DNA of 64,000 nucleotides. Source: Paralcaligenes ureilyticus. GTDB taxonomy: Bacteria; Pseudomonadota; Gammaproteobacteria; Burkholderiales; Burkholderiaceae_B. Position 1 is the first letter of the stretch. Each line of letters starts with the position of its first letter. Positions 7,958-16,501 of the stretch are shown here, piece by piece. The notes below the pieces were generated by a model. That model saw only the letters and a program-made list of their open reading frames with translations, made no database searches and was not told where the DNA came from. The DNA lies in the NCBI RefSeq assembly GCF_004346225.1, contig NZ_SMAJ01000013.1, positions 55,898 through 119,897 of the forward strand, given 5' to 3'. A program made the position numbers and the translations under genes.

Positions 7958-8986
7958 ATGCGGCTATTTCCAATATTTTGCGATCTCCAGGGGAAAAACG
8001 TCCTGGTGGTGGGCGGGGGCGGCGTGGCGTTGCGCAAAGTATCTCTGTTGCTCGAGGCCGCTGCCCGGGTGACCGTGGGGGCGCAGACCTTGTGCAGCGA
8101 TATGGCGCGCCTGGTCGAGCAGGGCAAGGTGCAGTATCTGGAAGGCGCCTATTGCCGCGCCTGGTTGGACGGGAAGTGCCTGGCCGTCGCGGCCACCAGC
8201 GTTCGGGAAGTGAATGCGCGAATTGCACAGGATGCCGCTGCGCTCAATTTGTGGGTGAATGTGGTCGACGACCCCGAGCTGTCCAGTTTTCATGTGCCGG
8301 CCATTGTCGATCGTTCGCCGGTGGTGATTGCAATTTCTTCATCGGGAGTCGCCCCTGTGCTCGCCAGACGTTTGCGGGAAAAGCTGGAAAGCTTGCTGGA
8401 TCAGGGCTGGGGGTCGCTCGCGCAACTGGCCGAAAAATACCGGACCCGGATACGAGAGCGATTTGGCGACGTGTCCGAACGCCGCCGCTTTTATGCCTGG
8501 ATGCTGGATGGGCCTGTTGCGGCTCATGTCAGGCAGGCGCGTGTCCCCCAGGCCGAAGGCGCTTTGATGCAGGCCTTGGCGGCAGGAAATACCTTTTCCG
8601 GCGGGCTGGTTTCTTTTGTGTGTGCGGGCTGCGCCGATCCGGGCCTGCTGACACTCAAGGGCTTGCGAGCCTTGAATGAAGCGGATGTAGTCCTGTACGA
8701 ACAGGGGGTGGGCGACGATGTGCTGGCTTTGGCCAGGCGCGATGCCGACAAGCGCGAGGTCGCGGGCGCCAGTGTTTCGCAGAACGAATCCCTTTGTACA
8801 CAGATGCGAGCTCTGGCCCAGGAAGGATCGCACGTCGTCTGTGTATTTGGCGCGGGCAGCCGAGCCGAGCAGGCGGCCCTGATGTCTCGTCTTCTATCCC
8901 TGGAAATCTGTTGCGAGTGGATTCCGGGCGTAGCCGCCGGCGCCGATTCGTTCGGCCAACGTTTCGCCGTTAAGGCCGTCGGATAG
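7958..8986 (+). CDS. cysG: CysG-like siroheme synthase with degenerate, truncated methylase domain
   Basis: Residues 1 to about 205 are a precorrin-2 dehydrogenase/sirohydrochlorin ferrochelatase module (GKNVLVVGGGGVALRKVSLL for NAD; VVDDPELSSFHVPAIVDRS; VAPVLARRLREKLESLL). The remainder resembles the start of a SUMT domain (GLLTLKGLRALNEADVVLYE), but the SAM loop GAGPGD has become CAGCADP and the GGDPFIFGR region has become VFGAGSRAEQ. The protein stops at 342 residues, against about 460 for full CysG, just after WIPGVAAG. Its TAG stop is the first triplet of a repeat element. Probably only the dehydrogenase/chelatase part works, with methylation by CobA. Confidence 0.85.
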   Translation: MRLFPIFCDLQGKNVLVVGGGGVALRKVSLLLEAAARVTVGAQTLCSDMARLVEQGKVQYLEGAYCRAWLDGKCLAVAATSVREVNARIAQDAAALNLWVNVVDDPELSSFHVPAIVDRSPVVIAISSSGVAPVLARRLREKLESLLDQGWGSLAQLAEKYRTRIRERFGDVSERRRFYAWMLDGPVAAHVRQARVPQAEGALMQALAAGNTFSGGLVSFVCAGCADPGLLTLKGLRALNEADVVLYEQGVGDDVLALARRDADKREVAGASVSQNESLCTQMRALAQEGSHVVCVFGAGSRAEQAALMSRLLSLEICCEWIPGVAAGADSFGQRFAVKAVG

Positions 8987-9233
8987 AGCGTTTTTGGTCA
9001 AACGGTATACCGCACAGGATGTTTTGGTATTTTGGGCGTGTTGGTATCTGGAGACGCCGTCTATGGAGGCCGGGGCGGGGCCGGCACGGCGTGCTTGATC
9101 CGGATCTGCCTCGCCCTGCGGCGTCTTAACAGAATGACCCCTCACCCAAAACGATTACTCACCCCAAACGGCTCAAAAAAAAGCGACACGAAACGCATTC
9201 AGTTCCGTAAACACGTCAACCGAAAACGCCCTA
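8984..9233 (+). mobile_element. TAG-ended MITE-like element, short copy (250 bp)
   Basis: It fills the gap between cysG and metR. The left end TAGAGCGTTTTTGG and the right end read inwards, TAGGGCGTTTTCGG, form imperfect terminal inverted repeats (19 of 27 positions). A longer relative lies at 39297-39785 in the opposite orientation, sharing both ends, the GCCGTCTATGG-GGCCGGGGCGGGGC core and the GCGACACGAAACGC segment. The end triplets are the stop codons of cysG (8984-8986) and metR (9231-9233). There is no coding potential of its own. Confidence 0.8.
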
Positions 9234-10196
9234 ATGGCTAATGGTTTGTTGTTTACCAGTTGCCGCCATTGCACGCGGCCCAGGCACGGCCTTGATGCCG
9301 CTCAGCGTACGAAAGCAGGTTTCGCGCGCCTGGGTTACGAAAGCATGCAGATAGGTGGCGTCGGCGTCTTCAGTGCGAACGGCCGCGTAAAGTGTGCGCC
9401 AGACCCCCTGCGCGCCCAGATGGCAGATGTGCAGCCAATCCTGGTTTATATATTCGGTCAAAGCCCAATTGGGCAGGGCTGCCACGCCACGCTGGCTGGC
9501 GACCAATTGCACAATGATCGGCGTGAGTTCGGCCTTGCGCAGCGCCGCCGGTTCAACCCCGGCCGGATCCAGAAAAGTAGTAAAGACATCCAGCCTTTGC
9601 TTTTCGACCGGGTAGGTAATCAGCACTTGATCGGCCAGTTGCTGGGGTTCGATATGCTTGTACTGGGCCAGGGGGTTGCCGGTGGCGACCGCCAGCACCA
9701 GTTCGTAGCTGAAAAGCGGTAGGTATTGAATCACGTCCATGGGCTGCGGATCGGAGGTGATCACCACATCCAGATCACCCCGTACCAAAGCCGGCAGGGG
9801 AGCAAACGAAAACGCGGCCGACAGATCCAGAGCGACATCCGACCAGTTTTGCCTGAACGCATCCAGTGCCGGCATCAGCCACTGAAAGCATGAGTGGCAA
9901 TCGATCGCCAGGTGCAGGCGGCCTGTTCGCCCGGCGGCCAGGCGCTGCAATTCCCGCTCGGTGGCCTTGACCCTCGGTAGAACTTCATCGGCCAACGCCA
10001 AAATGCGCAAAGCCGCGGTGGTCAGTCGGGCCGGGCGGGTGCGGCGATTCAGCAAAGAGGTTTTCAGCCGGACCTCGAGATCGCGCAACTGATGCGACAG
10101 CGCCGACTGCGTCACATGCAGCCGCTCCGCCGCCTCTTGCAGGCTGCCGGCCTCGCGTATGGCGCTCAGGGTTTCAAGATGTCGTATTTCCAGCAT
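9231..10196 (-). CDS. metR: LysR-type regulator MetR
   Basis: Homocysteine-responsive activator of methionine genes. The 321-residue LysR protein has an N-terminal winged HTH (LETLSAIREAGSLQEAAERL, HVTQSALSHQLRDLEVRL) and a periplasmic-binding-like effector domain with AIDCHSCFQWLMPALDAF, typical of MetR. It is divergent from metE across a 166-bp gap carrying a perfect MetR box. The stop codon is the last triplet of the repeat element at 8984-9233. Confidence 0.94.
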   Translation of the reverse strand: MLEIRHLETLSAIREAGSLQEAAERLHVTQSALSHQLRDLEVRLKTSLLNRRTRPARLTTAALRILALADEVLPRVKATERELQRLAAGRTGRLHLAIDCHSCFQWLMPALDAFRQNWSDVALDLSAAFSFAPLPALVRGDLDVVITSDPQPMDVIQYLPLFSYELVLAVATGNPLAQYKHIEPQQLADQVLITYPVEKQRLDVFTTFLDPAGVEPAALRKAELTPIIVQLVASQRGVAALPNWALTEYINQDWLHICHLGAQGVWRTLYAAVRTEDADATYLHAFVTQARETCFRTLSGIKAVPGPRAMAATGKQQTISH

Positions 10197-10258
10197 GGGA
10201 TATGGCCGTCGTAGGGGACTATCGCTGATTTTTAGTTTGGATTGATACCGTCATTATA

Positions 10259-10271
10259 TGAATAATTTTCA
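10259..10271 (+). promoter_or_regulatory. MetR binding box
   Basis: TGAA-TAATT-TTCA is an exact match to the MetR consensus TGAA-N5-TTCA, about 92 bp before the metE ATG. A weaker copy, TGAT-TTTTT-TTCA, lies at 10290-10302. Both are in the AT-rich part of the metR/metE gap, so they could serve metE activation and metR autoregulation. Confidence 0.85.
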
Positions 10272-10362
10272 TTCTATAGATGTTGCATTTGATTTTTTTT
10301 CAAGGATAAGCCGGCGCACAATAACAGTACTTTGATAATTTATTGGTTTCTTTAAAAATATA

Positions 10363-12660
10363 ATGACTATTATTCATAATCTTGGCTTCCCTCGCATCGG
10401 TGCGCAGCGTGAACTGAAACGGGCGCTGGAAGGGTATTGGGCCGGCAAGCAAAACGCAGAAGAGCTGCAACAGGTAGGGCGCGATTTGCGTACCCGCCAC
10501 TGGGCCGTGCAGGCCGACGCGGGGGTGGCTTTCGTCCCGGTGGGCGATTTTGCCTGGTACGACCAAATTCTGGAATGGACGACGTTGCTTGGGGCGGTGC
10601 CCGCACGTTTTGCCCAGCCTGCGGATCGGCCCGTCAGCCTTGACACCCTGTTCAGGATGGCTCGCGGAAGGGCGCCTTCGGGGACGCCCGCCGCCGCGTG
10701 CGAAATGACCAAGTGGTTTGACACGAATTATCACTATATCGTTCCGGAACTTGTGCCGCAGCAGGACTACCGCATTGCGCGCGAAGATCTGTTCGATCAG
10801 GTGCGCGAGGCGCAGGCCCTGGGTTATCAGGTCAAACCTGTCATTCCCGGGCCTTTAAGCTGGCTGTGGCTGGGCAAAGGCGATGCGTTCTCCACAGGCG
10901 CCGGCGACGTGGGCAAGCTCACGCTGCTGAAAAACCTGTTGCCTGTCTATAAAGAGGTGCTGGCGCGGTTCAAGGCCATGGGCGTGCAATGGGTGCAGAT
11001 CGACGAACCGATACTGACTCTGGACCTGCCTGCGCAATGGCGCGAGGCCTTTGCGCAAGTGTACGCCGGCCTGGCGCCGGCGGGCTTGAATATTCTGCTG
11101 GCCACGTATTTTGAAGCGCTGGGCGACAACCTGCCGGTATTGAAGGGCTTGCCGGTCCAGGGGCTGCATATCGATCTAGTGCGCGCGCCCGCCCAGCTGG
11201 CCGACGTCGTGGCTTTGTTGCGGCCCGATCAAGTCCTGTCGGCCGGCATTATCAATGGCCGCAATATCTGGCGCACCGATCTGGATGAGGCTCGCGCCTT
11301 GCTGGCCCCGGTTAAAGCGCAATTGGGTGAACGCTTGTGGCTCGCGCCTTCATGCTCCCTGTTGCACGTGCCTGTCGATCTTGCGCATGAGCACGAGCTG
11401 GATGCCGAATTGAAAGGGTGGTTGTCTTTTGCCACCCAGAAACTCGATGAGTTGCGTTGCCTGGCCGCCTTTCTGGACAATACGGCCGATGCGGGAATTC
11501 AGGCGGCGCTGCAAGCGCAGCGGGTGTCCTTGCAGAGCCGGCGCGCATCGTCGCGCATCCACAATGCCGCTGTTCAGCGGCGCCTGAAGGGCGCAGCTGA
11601 ACTTAGCCGCAACCGCGCGCCCTTTGCCCAACGCATTGCGCGCCAGCAAAAGGAACTGGGATTGCCCGCGTATCCGACCACCACCATAGGGTCTTTCCCC
11701 CAAACGAGCGAGATCCGCGCTTTGCGCCGCGACTGGAAGGCGGGCGCGATAAGCGATTCGGCGTATGAAAAAGCCATACGCGGCGAGATCGAGCATGTCA
11801 TACGTTTCCAGGAAAAAATCGGGCTCGATGTCCTGGTGCATGGCGAACCCGAGCGCAACGATATGGTGGAATATTTCGGCGAGCTGCTGGCCGGCTTTGC
11901 CTTTACGCAAAACGGCTGGGTGCAAAGCTACGGCTCGCGTTGCGTCAAACCGCCGATTATTTTTGGCGATGTGGCCCGCCCCGCGCCGATGACCGTGGCC
12001 TGGGCCGCTTATGCGCAATCGCTGACCGACAAACCCGTCAAGGGCATGCTGACCGGCCCGGTAACCATTTTGCAATGGTCGTTTGTGCGCGATGATCAGC
12101 CGCGCGAGGTAATCTGCCATCAATTGGCGCTGGCCCTGCGCGACGAAGTGGTCGATCTGGAAAAGGCCGGGATCGGCATCATCCAGATCGATGAACCCGC
12201 GTTTCGCGAAGGCCTGCCTTTGCGCCGCGCCGATTGGGCCGTGTATTTGGCCTGGGCGGTCGATAGCTTCCGCATGGCCACCGCCGGCGTACGCGAAGAA
12301 ACCCAGATCCATACGCATATGTGCTATTCGGAATTCAACGACATCATGAGCGCAATCGCCGCCATGGATGCGGACGTGATCACGATTGAAACCTCGCGCT
12401 CCAATATGGAGTTGCTCGATGCCTTCGAGGACTTCCGCTATCCCAATGACATCGGGCCTGGCGTGTACGACATCCATTCGCCCAATGTGCCGCAAATCGG
12501 CCCTATGGTCGATCTGATGCGCAAGGCGGCCAGCCGTCTGCCGGCCGAACGGCTGTGGGTCAATCCGGACTGCGGCCTGAAAACCCGCGCCTGGCCTGAA
12601 ACGGAAGCGGCCCTGCTGGCCATGGTCCAGGCAGCCCGGACATTGCGCCAGCCGGCGTAA
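10363..12660 (+). CDS. metE: Cobalamin-independent methionine synthase
   Basis: Transfers the methyl group from 5-methyltetrahydropteroyl-triglutamate to homocysteine, giving methionine without B12. Full length at 765 residues, with N-terminal barrel ([18 protein letters not shown]) and catalytic C-terminal barrel ([20 protein letters not shown]). Zinc ligands are visible as [10 protein letters not shown] (His and Cys), the Glu of [11 protein letters not shown] and the Cys of NPDCGLKTR. No good Shine-Dalgarno precedes ATG 10363, but the N-terminus [13 protein letters not shown] is typical. Regulated by the divergent metR; no cobalamin riboswitch was seen in the short leader. Confidence 0.98.
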   Translation: MTIIHNLGFPRIGAQRELKRALEGYWAGKQNAEELQQVGRDLRTRHWAVQADAGVAFVPVGDFAWYDQILEWTTLLGAVPARFAQPADRPVSLDTLFRMARGRAPSGTPAAACEMTKWFDTNYHYIVPELVPQQDYRIAREDLFDQVREAQALGYQVKPVIPGPLSWLWLGKGDAFSTGAGDVGKLTLLKNLLPVYKEVLARFKAMGVQWVQIDEPILTLDLPAQWREAFAQVYAGLAPAGLNILLATYFEALGDNLPVLKGLPVQGLHIDLVRAPAQLADVVALLRPDQVLSAGIINGRNIWRTDLDEARALLAPVKAQLGERLWLAPSCSLLHVPVDLAHEHELDAELKGWLSFATQKLDELRCLAAFLDNTADAGIQAALQAQRVSLQSRRASSRIHNAAVQRRLKGAAELSRNRAPFAQRIARQQKELGLPAYPTTTIGSFPQTSEIRALRRDWKAGAISDSAYEKAIRGEIEHVIRFQEKIGLDVLVHGEPERNDMVEYFGELLAGFAFTQNGWVQSYGSRCVKPPIIFGDVARPAPMTVAWAAYAQSLTDKPVKGMLTGPVTILQWSFVRDDQPREVICHQLALALRDEVVDLEKAGIGIIQIDEPAFREGLPLRRADWAVYLAWAVDSFRMATAGVREETQIHTHMCYSEFNDIMSAIAAMDADVITIETSRSNMELLDAFEDFRYPNDIGPGVYDIHSPNVPQIGPMVDLMRKAASRLPAERLWVNPDCGLKTRAWPETEAALLAMVQAARTLRQPA

Positions 12661-12670
12661 TGCGAGAATT

Positions 12671-12715
12671 CGGCCCGAACCGGGTGCGTGGCGCATAGCC
12701 TCCGGTTTGGGCCGG
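12671..12715 (+). terminator. Inverted repeat downstream of metE
   Basis: CGGCCCGAACCGG (12671-12683) pairs with CCGGTTTGGGCCGG (12702-12715), one mismatch, around an 18-nt loop. It starts 11 bp after the metE stop. There is no T-tract, so it is a weak or factor-dependent terminator or a 3'-end stabiliser. Confidence 0.45.
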
Positions 12716-12788
12716 CCTGCTCGGGCAAGGCGTACCCTGCGTTATACTTGCCGGGTTTATCGTCCTATTTGTGTTTTTGCCTGCGTAC

Positions 12789-13364
12789 ATGCCCCTGCCA
12801 CCGTCCGAGATCGCCCGCGAGCCGTTGCACACGCGTTCCATACGCGTGAATTCATTCGCCCGCGACGACGGCCAGTGGGACCTTGAAGCAGAGCTGGTCG
12901 ATGTCAAGGCCTACGATTTTCCGCACAGCAATGGCGCGGTCCATCAGGCGGGCACGCCCGTGCACCATATGCATCTGCGTGTCACGATCGACGATCAGTT
13001 CACGGTCACCGCGGCGCTCGCCGCCTATGACGCGGCCCCCTACGATGCCCAATGCAGCGCCATCGCGCCCGACTATGCGGCGCTGGTCGGCTTGAATTTG
13101 TTGCGCAATTTTCGCCAGGCGGTCAAAGACCGGTTTGCGCGAACCGCCGGGTGCACGCATCTGACCGAGCTTGCCTATGTGCTGCCTACCGTGGCCGTGC
13201 AGTCCATGGCGAATCGGCGGCGCAAAGAAATGCGCAACGCCGCCGTGCCCCAAAGGCCTTTTCAGCTTGATGGCTGCCATGCCTTGCGCGTGGATGGGGC
13301 GGTGGCCAAAGAATTTTATCCCCAATGGTATGTCGCGCCGTCCTCCGAGGCGAAATGCGAATAG
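12789..13364 (+). CDS. DUF2889 family protein
   Basis: A 191-residue protein of the uncharacterised DUF2889 family (MPLPPSEIAREPLHTRSIRV at the start, GTPVHHMHLRVTIDDQFTVT in the middle, NFRQAVKDRF and LTELAYVLPTVAVQSMA later). No signal peptide or membrane segment is visible, and no function is known to me. A GTG at 12771 would add six residues; ATG 12789 fits the family start better. It lies 86 bp before sucC on the same strand. Confidence 0.8.
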   Translation: MPLPPSEIAREPLHTRSIRVNSFARDDGQWDLEAELVDVKAYDFPHSNGAVHQAGTPVHHMHLRVTIDDQFTVTAALAAYDAAPYDAQCSAIAPDYAALVGLNLLRNFRQAVKDRFARTAGCTHLTELAYVLPTVAVQSMANRRRKEMRNAAVPQRPFQLDGCHALRVDGAVAKEFYPQWYVAPSSEAKCE

Positions 13365-13450
13365 ATAGATATGAGTTTGACGCGCGGCGGGTCTTGCCAG
13401 ACATCGGCGTGAGCATTTTTTCTTATTTTTTACGTTCTGACAGGTAATCA

Positions 13451-14611
13451 ATGAAAATTCACGAGTATCAAGGCAAGGAACTGCTGAAAAAATTTGGCGT
13501 GACAGTGCCGCGCGGATATCCCGCTTTTTCCGTCGATGAGGCGGTTGCCAATGCCGAAAAGCTCGGCGGCCCGGTGTGGGTTGTAAAGGCCCAGATTCAT
13601 GCGGGTGGCCGCGGCAAGGGCGGTGGCGTCAAATTGGCCCGTTCGATGGCCGAAGTGCGCACGCTGGCATCTGAAATTCTGGGCATGCAGCTGGTAACGC
13701 ATCAAACCGGCCCCGCAGGCCAGAAGGTGCGCCGCCTCCTCATCGAAGAGGGCGCGGACATCAAGAAAGAATATTACGTCGGTATCGTGACCGATCGTGC
13801 CTCGCAGCGGGTGTGCGTCATGGCCTCCAGCGAAGGCGGGATGGAGATCGAAGAGGTTGCGCACAGTGCGCCCGAAAAAATTCTCAAGGCCTTCGTCGAC
13901 CCTGAAGTCGGCTTAAGCGACGAGCAAGCCGCCAAGCTGGCTCGCGGCATTGGCGTGCCGGAAACCTCGGTGGCCAAGGCGGCGGCCGAATTCCAGAAGC
14001 TGTATAAAACCTATTGCGAAACCGACGCCTCGCTGGCGGAGATCAATCCGCTGATTCTGGCCGGTTCGGGCGATATTATTGCGCTCGACGCAAAATTCAA
14101 CTTCGACCCGAACGCCCTGTTCCGTCATCCCGACATCGTCGCCTATCGCGATCTGGACGAAGAAGACCCGGCCGAAATCGAAGCCAGCAAGTTCGACCTG
14201 GCCTATATCCAGCTGGACGGCAATATCGGTTGCCTGGTCAATGGCGCCGGGCTGGCCATGGCTACCATGGACACGATCAAGCTGTTTGGCGCAGAGCCGG
14301 CCAATTTCCTGGATGTGGGCGGTGGAGCCACGGCCGAGAAAGTGACCGAAGCCTTCAAGATCATGCTCAAGAACAAGAGCGTCAAGGCAATCCTGGTGAA
14401 TATTTTCGGCGGCATTATGCGTTGCGACGTGATTGCCCAAGGGGTCATAGCCGCCTGCAAGGCCGTGAATTTGAGCGTGCCGCTGGTGGTGCGCATGAAG
14501 GGCACCAACGAGCAATTGGGCAAGAAGATGCTGGCCGATTCGGGCCTGCCCATTATCAGTGCCGACACGATGGCCGAAGCTGCGACCCGGGTCGTTGCTG
14601 CCGTCAAATAA
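13451..14611 (+). CDS. sucC: Succinyl-CoA synthetase beta subunit (ADP-forming)
   Basis: TCA-cycle enzyme; with SucD it interconverts succinyl-CoA and succinate with substrate-level phosphorylation. The 386-residue protein shows the ATP-grasp start [17 protein letters not shown], the nucleotide-binding [26 protein letters not shown], and the CoA-ligase part with [19 protein letters not shown] 13451 follows an ACAGG motif. sucD follows 22 bp downstream. Confidence 0.98.
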   Translation: MKIHEYQGKELLKKFGVTVPRGYPAFSVDEAVANAEKLGGPVWVVKAQIHAGGRGKGGGVKLARSMAEVRTLASEILGMQLVTHQTGPAGQKVRRLLIEEGADIKKEYYVGIVTDRASQRVCVMASSEGGMEIEEVAHSAPEKILKAFVDPEVGLSDEQAAKLARGIGVPETSVAKAAAEFQKLYKTYCETDASLAEINPLILAGSGDIIALDAKFNFDPNALFRHPDIVAYRDLDEEDPAEIEASKFDLAYIQLDGNIGCLVNGAGLAMATMDTIKLFGAEPANFLDVGGGATAEKVTEAFKIMLKNKSVKAILVNIFGGIMRCDVIAQGVIAACKAVNLSVPLVVRMKGTNEQLGKKMLADSGLPIISADTMAEAATRVVAAVK

Positions 14612-14633
14612 GAATATTGCCGAGGATTTGTAA

Positions 14634-15515
14634 ATGTCGATTTTGATCAACCAGGACACTAAAGTCATTACCCAAGGGATTACCGGCAAAACCGGCCAGT
14701 TCCATACCCGCATGTGCCGCGAATATGCCAATGGCCGCGCAGCGTTCGTCGCCGGCGTTCATCCGAAAAAAGCCGGCGAGGATTTCGAAGGCATACCCAT
14801 TTTTGCCTCGGTCAAAGAGGCCAGTGCCCAGACCGGTGCGACCGTGTCGGTCATTTATGTGCCGCCCGCGGGCGCGGCGGCTGCGATTTGGGAAGCGGTC
14901 GAGGCCGATCTGGACCTCGTCATCTGCATTACCGAGGGCATTCCGGTGCGCGATATGCTGGAAGTCCGCAACCGCATGCGCGATCAAAACAGGAAAACCC
15001 TGCTGCTGGGTCCCAACTGCCCCGGCCTGATCACGCCCGAAGAAATCAAGATCGGGATCATGCCCGGTCATATCCATCGCAAAGGCCGTATTGGCATCGT
15101 CAGCCGTTCGGGCACGCTCACCTATGAAGCGGTGGCGCAGGTTACCGAACTGGGCCTGGGCCAGTCGAGCGCGGTGGGCACGGGCGGCGATCCCATCAAT
15201 GGCTTGAAGCACATCGATGTGCTGCAGATGTTCAACGACGACCCCGACACGGACGCGGTCATCATGATCGGCGAAATCGGCGGCCCCGACGAAGTCAATG
15301 CAGCGCAATGGGCCAAAGACAATATGAAAAAACCTGTGGTGGGCTTTATTGCCGGCGTTACAGCGCCCGCAGGCAAGCGCATGGGCCACGCCGGCGCCCT
15401 GATTTCGGGCGGCGCCGATACGGCCGACGCCAAGCTTGAAATCATGGAGGCTTGCGGCATCCGTACAACGCGCAACCCATCGGAAATGGGCAAATTGCTG
15501 AAATCGGTGTTGTAA
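14634..15515 (+). CDS. sucD: Succinyl-CoA synthetase alpha subunit
   Basis: CoA-binding and phosphohistidine subunit of succinyl-CoA synthetase. The 293-residue protein has the Rossmann CoA domain (QGITGKTGQFHTRMC), LLGPNCPGLITPEE, SRSGTLTYEA, GTGGDPINGL, and the active-site histidine in GKRMGHAGALISGG. It forms an operon with sucC. An intrinsic-terminator-like hairpin lies about 100 bp downstream, before terC. Confidence 0.98.
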   Translation: MSILINQDTKVITQGITGKTGQFHTRMCREYANGRAAFVAGVHPKKAGEDFEGIPIFASVKEASAQTGATVSVIYVPPAGAAAAIWEAVEADLDLVICITEGIPVRDMLEVRNRMRDQNRKTLLLGPNCPGLITPEEIKIGIMPGHIHRKGRIGIVSRSGTLTYEAVAQVTELGLGQSSAVGTGGDPINGLKHIDVLQMFNDDPDTDAVIMIGEIGGPDEVNAAQWAKDNMKKPVVGFIAGVTAPAGKRMGHAGALISGGADTADAKLEIMEACGIRTTRNPSEMGKLLKSVL

Positions 15516-15565
15516 GCCTGTCGGCAGCCCGTTGTCGGGGCATTCAGGATGATTTTTCGCTGATT

Positions 15566-15596
15566 TTGAAAGCCTGACTGAAAGCTGAATTATAAT
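15566..15596 (+). promoter_or_regulatory. Candidate sigma-70 promoter before the TerC gene
   Basis: TTGAAA (15566-15571) and a perfect TATAAT (15591-15596) are 19 bp apart, slightly long. A start near 15603 would put the hairpin at 15611-15645 inside the leader of the TerC gene. Confidence 0.5.
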
Positions 15597-15610
15597 GGCT
15601 GTCACTGGGT

Positions 15611-15645
15611 ACGCCTCGATGCACGTTGTGTATCGAGGCGTTTTT
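15611..15645 (+). terminator. Intrinsic-terminator hairpin between sucD and the TerC gene
   Basis: CGCCTCGAT (15612-15620) pairs perfectly with ATCGAGGCG (15632-15640), an inner CAC/GTG pair extends it, and TTTTT follows at 15641-15645. It may end sucCD transcripts. Because a TATAAT box lies just upstream, it could also act as an attenuator for the TerC gene, whose ATG is 22 nt further on. Confidence 0.75.
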
Positions 15646-15667
15646 ATCCAAACATACAGGATTTCAA

Positions 15668-16387
15668 ATGATTGAGCTTTTTCAGGCCCTGCATTGGGGA
15701 GCGGTTTTCCAGATCATCATGATCGACATTCTCTTGGGGGGCGACAACGCGGTGGTCATCGCGTTGGCGTGTCGCAATCTGCAGCCGCGGCAGCGTATTC
15801 AGGGCATTTTGTGGGGCACGGCCGGCGCCATCATTTTGCGGGTCGTTCTTATCGCATTTGCCCTGGTCTTGCTGGATATTCCCTTTCTTAAAATAGTGGG
15901 CAGCGTGCTGTTGCTGTGGATCGGCATTAAATTGCTGATACCTGAAAACGACAGTCACGACGGCGTCAAGGGCGCGAGTTCTGTATGGTCGGCGGTCAAG
16001 ACGGTGATCATTGCAGACCTGGTCATGAGCCTCGATAACGTCATCGCCATTGCCGGAGCGGCTGAAAACACCCAGGATAGCCATCAGTTGGGCTACGTCA
16101 TATTCGGCCTGCTGATCAGCGTGCCGATCATTGTCTGGGGCAGCACCCTGGTCCTGAAGCTCATCGACCGCTTCCCGGTGGTCGTTACGATAGGCGCCGG
16201 GCTGCTGGGCTGGATTGCCGGGGGCATGCTGGTCACCGACATCTTTATTGTCGACCGGTTCGGTGCTACGGCGGCTCCGGTTAAAATAGCGGCTGAAGTG
16301 GCTGGCGCGATACTGGTTGTTCTTTTGGGCAAGTGGTTTGCCGGCCGCAAACCGGCTATCAAGGAAACTGATTATGGGTCTGTTTAA
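15668..16387 (+). CDS. TerC family integral membrane protein
   Basis: A 239-residue polytopic membrane protein of the TerC/YjbE type, a family linked to tellurite resistance, metal (Mn) efflux and metalation of exported proteins. It has about seven hydrophobic segments; the acidic motifs IDILLGGDNAVVIALACRNL and IADLVMSLDNVIAIAGAA are the conserved family repeats carrying membrane aspartates and asparagines. An upstream start at 15626 would cross the terminator hairpin, so ATG 15668 (MIELFQALHWG) is chosen. The substrate is unknown. Its last 14 bases overlap a 41-residue ORF. Confidence 0.9.
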   Translation: MIELFQALHWGAVFQIIMIDILLGGDNAVVIALACRNLQPRQRIQGILWGTAGAIILRVVLIAFALVLLDIPFLKIVGSVLLLWIGIKLLIPENDSHDGVKGASSVWSAVKTVIIADLVMSLDNVIAIAGAAENTQDSHQLGYVIFGLLISVPIIVWGSTLVLKLIDRFPVVVTIGAGLLGWIAGGMLVTDIFIVDRFGATAAPVKIAAEVAGAILVVLLGKWFAGRKPAIKETDYGSV

Positions 16388-16499
16388 ATCGTCCGATCCC
16401 GAACACCGGGATTCGGGCTTGTCTCTACTGCAGGGCTTGCTCATCCTGGCCATTGTGGGCATCGTCGCTGCGATTGTCGTGACCAAGCTGGCGGGTTAG
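16374..16499 (+). CDS. Small single-span membrane protein (41 aa)
   Basis: Begins [20 protein letters not shown], followed by one hydrophobic segment of about 20 residues and a TKLAG end. AAGGA lies 8 bp before ATG 16374. The start overlaps the end of the TerC gene in another frame and the stop is 2 bp before hemC, so it is likely translated within a TerC-hemC transcript. No family recognised. The overlap geometry and hydrophobic helix argue for a real gene. Confidence 0.6.
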   Translation: MGLFKSSDPEHRDSGLSLLQGLLILAIVGIVAAIVVTKLAG

Positions 16500-16501
16500 G
16501 C

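Noticed and set aside
10197..10362. Cobalamin or SAM riboswitch before metE
   Set aside because: The 166-bp gap is AT-rich without the conserved boxes; MetR sites explain the control better.
15516..15667. yybP-ykoY manganese riboswitch before the TerC gene
   Set aside because: The leader is short and I see neither the conserved junction sequences nor room for the fold; only a simple terminator hairpin is visible.
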